Assembly: GCF_900636385.1 (NCBI RefSeq)
Contig: NZ_LR134269.1
Span: 186,001-250,000, forward strand
Direction of reading: 5' to 3'
Length of the DNA stretch: 64,000 bases
DNA from: Staphylococcus warneri
GTDB lineage: Bacteria; Bacillota; Bacilli; Staphylococcales; Staphylococcaceae
The notes under the pieces are model-generated. The model worked only from the letters and a program-made list of their open reading frames with translations, was not told the DNA's origin and ran no database searches. The position numbers and the translations under genes are program-made. This document shows positions 7,436 through 15,321 of this stretch, piece by piece (the first letter of the stretch is position 1; the number at the start of each line of letters is the position of its first letter).

Positions 7436-8392
7436 ATGAAAAAGTTGAAGTGTTTATTGATTCTTGTTTTATCAGTCATTATGTTTACGGCAGCATGTGG
7501 AAATTCAAGCTCTTTAGATAATCAAAAGAGTTCTGACAAAGGTTCAGATTCTAAATCTGGAGATTATAAACCAAAAGAACTAACGGTACAATTTGTACCA
7601 TCACAAAATGCAGATAAATTAGAAGCGAAAGCGAAGCCACTTGAAAAACTTCTGTCTAAAGAATTGGATATGCCAGTTAAAGTATCCGTTTCTACCAACT
7701 ACAATACAATTGTCGAAGCCATGAAATCTAAAAAAGTAGATGTCGGCTTCTTACCTCCTACAGCTTACACATTAGCACATGATCAAAAAGCAGCAGATTT
7801 ATTATTACAAGCACAACGTTATGGTGTGAACAAAGATGGTTCACCTAATAAGCAACTTGTGGATGACTACAAATCAGAAATTTTAGTGAAGAAAGACTCA
7901 GATATTAAAAGCTTAAAAGATTTAAAAGGTAAGAAAATTGCCTTACAAGATGTAACTTCAACAGCAGGTTACACATTCCCATTAGCTACATTAAAAGAAG
8001 AAGCGGGTATTAATGCAACTAAAGATATGAAAATCGTCAACGTTAAAGGGCATGACCAAGCAATCATTTCATTATTAAATGGTGATGTAGATGCAGCAGC
8101 CGTATTTAACGATGCACGTAATATTGTTAAGAAAGATCAACCAGATGTATTCAAAGATACTAAAATTTTACAACTTACGGATGCGATTCCTAATGATACG
8201 ATTTCTGTAAGACCCGATATGGATAAAAAATTCCAAGATAAATTGAAAAAAGCATTTAAAGATATTTCAAAAACCAAAGAGGGACATAAAATAATTAAAG
8301 AAGTATACTCACATGAAGGTTATACTGATACAGATGATTCTAAATTTGATGTTGTCAGAGAAAATGAAAAAGCAGTTAAAGATATGAAGTAA
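7436..8392 (+). CDS. phnD: phosphonate/phosphite-type ABC transporter substrate-binding lipoprotein
   Basis: A 318-residue lipoprotein: signal peptide with lipobox FTAAC and modified Cys21, then a Ser/Asp/Lys-rich linker and a periplasmic-binding-protein-like type II fold. The family signature is seen in LTVQFVPSQNADKLEAKAKPLEKLLSKEL (split here by a continuous PhnD domain), DVGFLPPTAY and DVTSTAGY. It captures phosphonate, phosphite or a similar phosphorus compound for PhnC and PhnE. It is the first gene of the importer operon, with AGAAGGG before its ATG. The real ligand may be another small oxyanion, since no C-P lyase genes are in view. Confidence 0.88.
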   Translation: MKKLKCLLILVLSVIMFTAACGNSSSLDNQKSSDKGSDSKSGDYKPKELTVQFVPSQNADKLEAKAKPLEKLLSKELDMPVKVSVSTNYNTIVEAMKSKKVDVGFLPPTAYTLAHDQKAADLLLQAQRYGVNKDGSPNKQLVDDYKSEILVKKDSDIKSLKDLKGKKIALQDVTSTAGYTFPLATLKEEAGINATKDMKIVNVKGHDQAIISLLNGDVDAAAVFNDARNIVKKDQPDVFKDTKILQLTDAIPNDTISVRPDMDKKFQDKLKKAFKDISKTKEGHKIIKEVYSHEGYTDTDDSKFDVVRENEKAVKDMK

Positions 8393-8539
8393 TGCAAAAA
8401 ACAACTACTTAAATAAAGTTCAAATGACTTAAACAAAGTACATGACTTTGAAATGCTAAGTGTTGAATTGGATGAAATATTGGGAGATTTTGATATTCAA
8501 TTCGCCTTAGTATTTCTTTGTAAAAGAAAGGTGCCAAAC

Positions 8540-9313
8540 ATGAGTCAAATAGAATTTAAAGATGTCAGTAAGGTTTATCCTAACGGACATGTAGGATTAA
8601 AAAATATTAATTTAGAAATAGAAAAGGGAGAATTTGCGGTTATAGTTGGCTTATCTGGGGCAGGTAAATCAACATTACTAAGATCAGTCAATCGTCTCCA
8701 TGATATTACATCTGGTGAGATTTTCATTCAAGGCCAATCGATAACGAAAGCACGAGGCAAAGAATTACTCGAAATGCGCCGTAACATTGGTATGATTTTC
8801 CAACATTTTAATTTAGTTAAACGTTCTAGTGTTTTGAGAAATGTATTAAGTGGGAGAGTGGGATATCATCCGACTTGGAAAATGGTACTTGGGTTATTTC
8901 CTAAAGAAGATAAAATTAAAGCAATGCATGCACTAGAACGCGTAAATATTTTAGATAAGTATGATCAACGTTCGGATGAACTTTCAGGCGGACAACAACA
9001 GCGTATTTCAATTGCACGTGCATTATGCCAAGAGTCTGAAATCATATTGGCAGATGAACCTGTAGCATCGTTAGACCCATTAACAACGAAACAGGTTATG
9101 GATGATTTAAAGAACATCAATCAAGAATTAGGCATTACGATTTTAATTAACTTACACTTTGTCGATTTAGCAAGAGAATATGGTACTCGTATTATTGGAT
9201 TACGCGATGGTGAAGTAGTCTATGATGGACCTGCTTCTGAAGCGACTGATGATGTGTTTAGTGACATTTATGGACGCTCAATTAGCGAAGACGAAAAGCT
9301 GGGAGTGAATTAA
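8540..9313 (+). CDS. phnC: phosphonate-type ABC transporter ATP-binding protein
   Basis: A 257-residue ATPase: Walker [10 protein letters not shown], signature LSGGQQQR, Walker B IILADEP, and the [11 protein letters not shown]-loop typical of PhnC. The ATG at 8540 follows AAAGAAAGGTG; the frame is open 87 bases further upstream, but those codons have no ribosome binding site and no family similarity. It powers the two PhnE permeases. The 147-bp gap after phnD has no clear terminator, so the four genes likely form one operon. Confidence 0.92.
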   Translation: MSQIEFKDVSKVYPNGHVGLKNINLEIEKGEFAVIVGLSGAGKSTLLRSVNRLHDITSGEIFIQGQSITKARGKELLEMRRNIGMIFQHFNLVKRSSVLRNVLSGRVGYHPTWKMVLGLFPKEDKIKAMHALERVNILDKYDQRSDELSGGQQQRISIARALCQESEIILADEPVASLDPLTTKQVMDDLKNINQELGITILINLHFVDLAREYGTRIIGLRDGEVVYDGPASEATDDVFSDIYGRSISEDEKLGVN

Positions 9314-9314
9314 T

Positions 9315-10115
9315 ATGACCGCACCAGTACAACAAAAATATGATACATATTTAAAGCGGAAAATGTCGCTCAAGACAAGTTTTACATTTGTATTACTCAT
9401 CGCGTTAATTGTTTGGAGTTTTATTTATACAGGCTTTAATGTTGGGGACTTAATGGTTGGCTTACCTCAAATAGGTGATTTGTTTGCCCAAATGATTCCG
9501 CCTGATATGAGCTACTTAAGTCAAATTACACAACCCATGTTAGACACAATTAGAATGGCGATTGTCAGTACTGTATTAGGAAGCATCGTGTCTATTCTAG
9601 TCGCATTATTATGCGCCAGTAATATAGTACAGAAGAAATGGATTAATATACCTGCACGATTTGTATTGAATATTGTCCGTACGATTCCAGATTTACTACT
9701 TGCGGCGATATTTGTTGCTGTGTTTGGTATTGGTCAAATTCCAGGTATTTTAGCGTTATTTATTTTAACGATTTGTATCATAGGTAAGCTATTATACGAA
9801 TCGTTAGAAACGATAGATCCAGGACCTATGGAAGCGATGACGGCGGTAGGTGCAAATAAGGTGACATGGATAGTTTATGGTGTGGTGCCACAAGCGATAT
9901 CATCATTTGCCTCATATGTACTTTATGCATTCGAAGTAAATATACGTGCTTCAGCCGTGCTAGGTTTAGTAGGAGCGGGTGGCATTGGATTGTTTTACGA
10001 TCAAACATTAGGTCTATTTCAATATCCGAAAACCGCTAGCATTATTTTATTCACGTTGGTTATCGTAGTCATCATTGATTACGTTAGTACGAAAGTGAGG
10101 GAACAACTCGCATGA
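9315..10115 (+). CDS. phnE: phosphonate-type ABC transporter permease 1
   Basis: A 266-residue integral membrane protein with about six helices and the ABC permease coupling motif EAMTAVGANKVTWIVYGVVPQ near residues 172-192 (EAA loop). It starts one base after the phnC stop and its last four bases overlap the next gene (ATGA), as expected for co-translated subunits. It pairs with the second PhnE to form the channel. Confidence 0.92.
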   Translation: MTAPVQQKYDTYLKRKMSLKTSFTFVLLIALIVWSFIYTGFNVGDLMVGLPQIGDLFAQMIPPDMSYLSQITQPMLDTIRMAIVSTVLGSIVSILVALLCASNIVQKKWINIPARFVLNIVRTIPDLLLAAIFVAVFGIGQIPGILALFILTICIIGKLLYESLETIDPGPMEAMTAVGANKVTWIVYGVVPQAISSFASYVLYAFEVNIRASAVLGLVGAGGIGLFYDQTLGLFQYPKTASIILFTLVIVVIIDYVSTKVREQLA

Positions 10116-10927
10116 CGACTAAAGAAACGCAATATCCATTACACACTAAAAATCATCGAAAAAAGTTGATTAAACAATGGCTCATTGCAATTGTAGTAGT
10201 GAGTATAATTATTTGGGCTTTTTCAGGTGTGCCAAGTTTAGAACTCAAAAGTAAATCTATTGAAATTTTAAAAGCTATTTTTAATGGTTTGTTTCACCCA
10301 GATTTAAAATATATTTATATTCCTGAAGGTGAAGATTTATTAAAAGGGCTATTAGAAACATTTGCTATAGCAGTAATTGGTACTTTTATAGCAGCTATTA
10401 TTTGTATTCCACTTGCATTTTTAGGTGCTCAAAATATGGTGAAATTACGACCTGTTTCAGGCATAAGCAAATTTATATTAAGTGTTATTCGAGTATTTCC
10501 AGAAATCGTGATGGCATTAATTTTTATTAAAGCGGTAGGTCCTGGTTCATTTTCAGGTGTTTTGGCACTCGGTATTCATTCAGTTGGCATGTTAGGGAAA
10601 TTATTGGCAGAAGATATCGAGAGTTTGGATTTTAGCGCCGTAGAATCATTAAAAGCCAGTGGTGCTAATAAAATGAAAACATTAGTGTTTGCAGTTATTC
10701 CACAGATTTTACCATCATTTTTATCATTAATCCTTTATCGATTTGAATTGAATTTACGTTCTGCTTCGATTCTTGGATTAATAGGTGCTGGTGGTATTGG
10801 GACACCACTTATCTTTGCAATTCAAACTCGTTCTTGGGACCGTGTAGGTATAATATTAATTGGACTTGTAGTCATGGTAGCAATCGTTGATTTGATTTCT
10901 GGCGCAATACGTAAACGCATCGTTTAA
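10112..10927 (+). CDS. phnE: phosphonate-type ABC transporter permease 2
   Basis: A 271-residue paralogue of the preceding permease, with its own EAA-type loop ESLKASGANKMKTLVFAVIPQ (split by a Pro-Gln end) and about six hydrophobic helices. It overlaps the upstream gene by four bases. Two different PhnE subunits downstream of PhnD-PhnC is the usual Firmicutes arrangement. A strong terminator follows at once, closing the operon. Confidence 0.92.
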   Translation: MTTKETQYPLHTKNHRKKLIKQWLIAIVVVSIIIWAFSGVPSLELKSKSIEILKAIFNGLFHPDLKYIYIPEGEDLLKGLLETFAIAVIGTFIAAIICIPLAFLGAQNMVKLRPVSGISKFILSVIRVFPEIVMALIFIKAVGPGSFSGVLALGIHSVGMLGKLLAEDIESLDFSAVESLKASGANKMKTLVFAVIPQILPSFLSLILYRFELNLRSASILGLIGAGGIGTPLIFAIQTRSWDRVGIILIGLVVMVAIVDLISGAIRKRIV

Positions 10928-10941
10928 TTAAGCGGATAGGC

Positions 10942-10974
10942 TAGAGTTTCTCATTATGGGAAACTCTTTTTTTA
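10942..10974 (+). terminator. intrinsic terminator of the phn operon
   Basis: AGAGTTTC and GAAACTCT form a stem with a short loop, followed by seven or more T. Confidence 0.88.
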
Positions 10975-11165
10975 TTAGGAAGCATTTTTTAATAGAAAAT
11001 CTCATTTTAAGGATGAAAATATAGTTAGCAATCGAATATATATTCACAAGTCATCGTGGTATAATAATATTAAATAAATATTTTATATAATATGTTTGGC
11101 ATTGTACGAGTATCCTAAATGTTTAAACACTATTATATATGATTCAATGATGGAGATGACAAATC

Positions 11166-11933
11166 ATGATCGATATTCATAACCATATATTGGTTAATAT
11201 GGATGATGGACCAAAAACGAAACAAGCCATGATTCAGTTGCTTACTCAAGCTAAAAAAGAAGGTATCACAGGCATTATAGCTACACCACACCATCTAAAT
11301 CCTAAATTTAAGAATAGCTTTCAAGATGTTTCTTTGACATTAGCAGAAATGAGAAAAGTACCAGAAATTAAAGACTTAGGTATCGAATTATTTCCAGGTC
11401 AAGAAGTAAGGCTAACAGAAGCAATGATTAAGGAAATTGAATATGGCAGCATACAAGGATTAAATAAAGCACGTTATTTATTGATTGAACTACCATTTGG
11501 TGATGTACCAGACAATGCTAATCGACTGTGTAATGAATTACAAACTCTAGGATATATACCAATCATAGCGCATCCAGAACGTAATAAAGCAATTGCCAAA
11601 AATCCGTATCTATTGTATGAGTTGATTAGTAACGGAGCAATGAGTCAATTGACAGCAAGTTCTTTGTTAGGTGATTTCGGAAGAAGTGCTCAAAAATTAT
11701 CATTACGTTTTATTGAATGCCATTTAGCACACTTTATAGCATCCGATGCACATTCTGTAGAGCATAGACCTTTTGTATTAAAACAATTATTTGATGAACG
11801 TAAGTTAATGCCTTATAGAAATAAAATAGAAGAAATGATTGAAAATGCTAAAGCTATCGTGAACAATGAAGCTGTTTATTCGGATAAACCATGTGAGCCG
11901 GAGATGATGAGACGATTTCTAAGATGGTTTTAA
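11166..11933 (+). CDS. CpsB/CapC-type manganese-dependent tyrosine phosphatase
   Basis: A 255-residue PHP-domain phosphatase. Metal-binding motifs are in order: DIHNHIL, DDGP, ATPHH, IAHPERNKAI and ASDAHS. This is the CpsB/YwqE family, which dephosphorylates bacterial tyrosine kinases that control capsule or exopolysaccharide synthesis. Its cognate kinase and modulator (CapA/CapB) are not next to it here; it stands alone between a transporter operon and a small membrane protein. A GGAGATGA site precedes the ATG. Confidence 0.88.
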   Translation: MIDIHNHILVNMDDGPKTKQAMIQLLTQAKKEGITGIIATPHHLNPKFKNSFQDVSLTLAEMRKVPEIKDLGIELFPGQEVRLTEAMIKEIEYGSIQGLNKARYLLIELPFGDVPDNANRLCNELQTLGYIPIIAHPERNKAIAKNPYLLYELISNGAMSQLTASSLLGDFGRSAQKLSLRFIECHLAHFIASDAHSVEHRPFVLKQLFDERKLMPYRNKIEEMIENAKAIVNNEAVYSDKPCEPEMMRRFLRWF

Positions 11934-12065
11934 AAATGAATTTGAATGAATAATGAAAATAATTTAGACAATAGTTGTAAAAGTAATGTGTAAGGTCAAG
12001 TGAAGAGAGGTATGGATGAATAACCTGGGAAATGAATTAACCTTTAAAATGAAGAGGTGATAAAG

Positions 12066-12407
12066 TTGGAAGATAATCAAAAAGTAGTTAATGACAGAAC
12101 AAATAATGTGTTGGGGGCATTAAGTTATTTAAGTATATTCTTTTCACCTGTACTTTTTCCAATTATTGTTTGGATCGTTGCGGAGCCACCTGCATCTACG
12201 TATTCTAAAAAAGCGTTATTAAACCATGTCATGTCTTGGGTTTGTATGGTTTTAGCCATTATTTGTTTTGCAATGGCACCTGCAGTATACAATCAAAGTA
12301 CAGTGTTAATGGTAATTTTGTTTATTTTGGGTATCGCATTTATCTTAGGATCTGGAGCACTTTTTATTATTAATATCGTTAGAGGGATTCAATTATTAAT
12401 TGATTAA
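12066..12407 (+). CDS. DUF4870-type small membrane protein
   Basis: A 113-residue protein with about three membrane helices; the N-terminus MEDNQKVVNDRTNNVLGALSYLSIFFSPVLFPIIVW (read in parts) and YSKKALLNHVMSW match the DUF4870 pattern, in which a short charged segment lies between helix 1 and helix 2. The likely start is TTG at 12066, five bases after GAGGTGA; a GTG at 12057 falls inside that site. Function of the family is unknown. It may be co-regulated with the CpsB gene 130 bp upstream, but a separate promoter is possible. Confidence 0.75.
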   Translation: MEDNQKVVNDRTNNVLGALSYLSIFFSPVLFPIIVWIVAEPPASTYSKKALLNHVMSWVCMVLAIICFAMAPAVYNQSTVLMVILFILGIAFILGSGALFIINIVRGIQLLID

Positions 12408-12419
12408 TTACTCATAAGG

Positions 12420-12453
12420 GAAGCGTCGTTCAATGACTTTGAACGACGCTTTA
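12420..12453. terminator. bidirectional terminator
   Basis: AAGCGTCGTTCA and TGAACGACGCTT form a 12-bp stem between the rightward DUF4870 gene and leftward sspC, with A/T runs on both sides. Confidence 0.85.
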
Positions 12454-12462
12454 AATGTAGTA

Positions 12463-12789
12463 TTAGAATTTTTCGTATCTTATGGGTCTTGACGTGCCAT
12501 ACGAATTTTTAACTGATGTTTGTATGAATATATGGTTTGTATCTTCGTAGTCTAAAATATACACGAGTTGAGGATCTTCTTCAGAAGTCAGTTTAATACG
12601 TTGATGTTCGGTATCAATTTGAAGAATTTGATATTGATTGTGATTCGTATCAACGCCAGTTTGAATGCTAATAGATTTTTGGGCTGATGGGTTAATCCAA
12701 TTGCCTAAAAATAAGTGAATGGTGTCTTGCTTTGACTTTGTGAGTGTAAGTGCGTCGTCATTAATATGAATAAAGTGGAGTTGATACAT
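12463..12789 (-). CDS. sspC: staphostatin B, cytoplasmic inhibitor of staphopain B
   Basis: A 108-residue protein, last gene of sspABC. It begins MYQLHFIHI and contains LFLGNW, SHNQYQILQIDT-like and YILDYEDT segments characteristic of staphostatin B, ending YGTSRPIRYE; staphostatins bind the staphopain active site through a Gly-Thr-Ser stretch, seen here as GTS. It protects the cytoplasm from prematurely folded SspB. The ATG at 12789 is preferred over an in-frame TTG 18 bases upstream, although the ribosome binding site (AAGGCAGG) is modest. The gene starts 36 bp after the sspB stop. Confidence 0.88.
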   Translation of the reverse strand: MYQLHFIHINDDALTLTKSKQDTIHLFLGNWINPSAQKSISIQTGVDTNHNQYQILQIDTEHQRIKLTSEEDPQLVYILDYEDTNHIFIQTSVKNSYGTSRPIRYEKF

Positions 12790-12825
12790 AGTGTCGCCTG
12801 CCTTCAATCAATATCTATATTATGT

Positions 12826-14016
12826 TTAATAACCTATCATTGTGTCGTCCCATGTATAGTCTCTGTTGAATGATAAATGAAGTAAATTAGAGTCTGCATC
12901 TTGAATAGATAAATCAGTATCCCATGGATTCCAGAAAATCAGTTTGTCTTCATTATTAATTTTAGCATTACCGACAACTGCCATAGCGTGACCAAGATGA
13001 GGATCATTAGGATTATTCTCAACACTATGAGCTAATATCATAGCGCCTTTATTATCTTTAGTTAATTGATCAATTTGATTATAAGAAGGCATGCCACTTT
13101 GATGTTGAATGTCTCTACCTTGTGAATTACCGTATTTAATCATTTGATGTGGGTTAGTTGAGAATTGTGGTAATTCTTCTTCGCTAACATTTGGGTATAG
13201 TGTTCTCATAATATCGTGTGCATTATATTTATCTGTATTCTTAGTGGCATTCAGTAGGGCTGCCATACTAAAACCAGCACACCATGAATTATCAAATTGT
13301 TGTTCTCTTATTTTGAAGTTTTTTAACGTGTTTTCATATTGAACTTGATTGTCTTGGTTGGCTTCAGCTGCTTGATTTTCATTTATTTTTGTTGGCTCAG
13401 ATGTGGCTTTAAGTTGTTGTTTAAGATGAGATGACATATGTTGGCTATTTTCTTTATTTTTGATGTTTGTAGGAAGCGGTGTGGCTTTAACTAATCTAAC
13501 TTGTCCATTTTCTTCGAAGTAGAAGCCTTTTTCATCAGTTAAAATCGTTATATTTGTGTGTTTGTCTTTAATTTCTTCTAAATCTTTAGCGATGAAATTT
13601 GAGATTTTAACACTATAGTTTGCATTTTCTTTAGATTGTTTTAAATCAGCTTCATTTTTAGGGCTAATCGTTAATGTATAAATAATTTTGCCATCTTTTA
13701 ATACTGGATAATAATAACTATTATCTTCTTCACCATTAAATTTATAGATTTTAAATGCTTCGCCTAATTGATAGTCACCAGTTTGGCTATTTTTTTGTTT
13801 ATCTAGTGCTTGAGCATAGCCTTTATATTGTTGTTGTGCTAGATTCTGAACTTTTTGAGGGACTTTATCATTTTTAACATTAATTTCTAGTTGATTGGAC
13901 TTCTGTGCAGCATAAGATTTGTTAAGGTCAGTAAAAGCAATGGTTGATAATAAGAGTATGGCGAATAAGAGAATACTTATTAATTTAAACGATATATGTT
14001 TATATGAATGATGCAT
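12826..14016 (-). CDS. sspB: staphopain B, secreted cysteine protease precursor
   Basis: A 396-residue preproenzyme of peptidase family C47, close in length to S. aureus SspB. A long basic signal peptide ends near SYAAQ at residues 34-38, then a propeptide, then the papain-like domain starting about residue 220. The catalytic residues are visible: Cys246 in NSWCAGFS, His343 in LGHAMAVVG and Asn363 in FWNPWD. SspA normally cleaves the SspB propeptide, and SspC inhibits the mature enzyme. It lies 88 bp after sspA on the same strand. Confidence 0.92.
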   Translation of the reverse strand: MHHSYKHISFKLISILLFAILLLSTIAFTDLNKSYAAQKSNQLEINVKNDKVPQKVQNLAQQQYKGYAQALDKQKNSQTGDYQLGEAFKIYKFNGEEDNSYYYPVLKDGKIIYTLTISPKNEADLKQSKENANYSVKISNFIAKDLEEIKDKHTNITILTDEKGFYFEENGQVRLVKATPLPTNIKNKENSQHMSSHLKQQLKATSEPTKINENQAAEANQDNQVQYENTLKNFKIREQQFDNSWCAGFSMAALLNATKNTDKYNAHDIMRTLYPNVSEEELPQFSTNPHQMIKYGNSQGRDIQHQSGMPSYNQIDQLTKDNKGAMILAHSVENNPNDPHLGHAMAVVGNAKINNEDKLIFWNPWDTDLSIQDADSNLLHLSFNRDYTWDDTMIGY

Positions 14017-14104
14017 TTAACAACCTCCGATAATGTTTGATGATTGATTTATAAGTATACGTTGTCTGTTTATTCTGAATTTTTATATTAATATGTTTGG
14101 CAAG

Positions 14105-15037
14105 TTACGCTGCGTCTGGATTATCGTTGTTATTATTGTTATTATCGTCTGTGCCATTATTGTTATCATTGTCGTCATTATTGTCGCTATTTGAGAAATG
14201 AATATCTTCAATATTTTGTTTTAAGAAGTTTTGAACATTGTTGTTGATAAAGACAGCGCCATTATAGCTATTAGCTGCGCCACCCCAATGAATACCAATG
14301 ACTTCGTTACGGCTATTGAATACAGGTGAACCTGAATTACCACCAGTTGTACTTAAGTCATAGTGCATGTCTTCACCTTGAATTTGAGTAATTTTACCTC
14401 TACTTTCCCACATAGTAGCAAGTGGTTTATCTCCTGGATAACCAGTTACAGTAATAGGTTGATTTTGACTTGTGTCCGCATTGTCACTTAAAGTGGCTGG
14501 TGTAACAACTTCACCAATATTTTGATTTTGGTTATTAGGTGAGAATTTAACGATGGCTAAGTCTGCATTACCTGGATATTTAGTGATTTGTTCTCCAGTA
14601 AAACCGCCATTTGGATAATTATTTTGATTAACTGCAGAAGGGAAGGCTTTTAAAGCGCGTGGATTTCCGTGAGTTGCATCTACAACATGCTTGTTAGTTA
14701 AAAGTTTGTCTTTACCTACAACAACGCCTGATGCGATAAATGTACCTTCGTTTGATTGAACTTGAACGAAAGTAATAGGAGCATAGTGACCTAACGTTGT
14801 ATCATTAATTTGATGTCGATCATTGTTAGGTAGTATGACATTTGCGCGTTCTTTCTTTTCAACAGGTTTGACGTTATTACCTTTATCAATCTTCGGTGTC
14901 TTTTGTTGTTGAGATTGTGTGGTTTGTTGGTGATTATCGGTTGATGATGTCGTTTCTGCATGTACCGGATTAATTAATGTCGCTGATGTCAAAGTAGCAA
15001 TTAACAAAGAACTTGCTGTAAAAAACTTAACTTTCAT
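14105..15037 (-). CDS. sspA: V8-type glutamyl endopeptidase precursor
   Basis: A 310-residue secreted serine protease cutting after Glu. The signal peptide ends at PVHA (residue 27); the propeptide runs to Asn66 and the mature enzyme probably starts at VILPNNDRHQ (V67), the same start as V8 protease. The catalytic triad is His117 (TNKHVV), Asp159 (NADLAIV) and Ser235 (TGGNSGSP). The C-terminus is an Asn/Asp tail of about 25 residues, comparable with the Pro-Asn-Asp repeat tail of S. aureus V8. In S. aureus the propeptide is removed by aureolysin, which is also encoded in this window (41297). First gene of sspABC. Confidence 0.93.
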   Translation of the reverse strand: MKVKFFTASSLLIATLTSATLINPVHAETTSSTDNHQQTTQSQQQKTPKIDKGNNVKPVEKKERANVILPNNDRHQINDTTLGHYAPITFVQVQSNEGTFIASGVVVGKDKLLTNKHVVDATHGNPRALKAFPSAVNQNNYPNGGFTGEQITKYPGNADLAIVKFSPNNQNQNIGEVVTPATLSDNADTSQNQPITVTGYPGDKPLATMWESRGKITQIQGEDMHYDLSTTGGNSGSPVFNSRNEVIGIHWGGAANSYNGAVFINNNVQNFLKQNIEDIHFSNSDNNDDNDNNNGTDDNNNNNNDNPDAA

Positions 15038-15222
15038 TTTAAAACCTCCTAAAAATTATATTTCCAACACAAATATAACACCAAAAATTTTTAAGTTAAT
15101 ACAAATATATAAAATAATTAAAAAAGTTTTGTAGAAAATAGTGTTTTATGAAATGTTTTCTATAATATTGAATTAAATATCATTTTATATTATTTAATTG
15201 TACAAAAAATGGATTTTAACTA
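15038..15222. other. upstream region of sspA
   Basis: Very AT-rich leader and presumed promoter of the leftward sspABC operon. AGGAGG precedes the sspA ATG. No specific operator was recognised. Confidence 0.4.
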
Positions 15223-15276
15223 TATAAAAAGCACCGACTAAAACTATAAAAATAGTAATTAGCTGGTGCTTCTTAG
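15223..15276 (-). terminator. terminator of the LPATG surface protein gene
   Basis: AAGCACCGACTAAAACTAT can fold back on ATAGTAATTAGCTGGTGCTT; on the minus strand the stem is followed by a T-rich stretch. It separates the surface protein gene from the sspA promoter. Confidence 0.6.
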
Positions 15277-15321
15277 TATTATATCAATTGTAATGAAATT
15301 AATAGTGTTTTAATGATAAGC

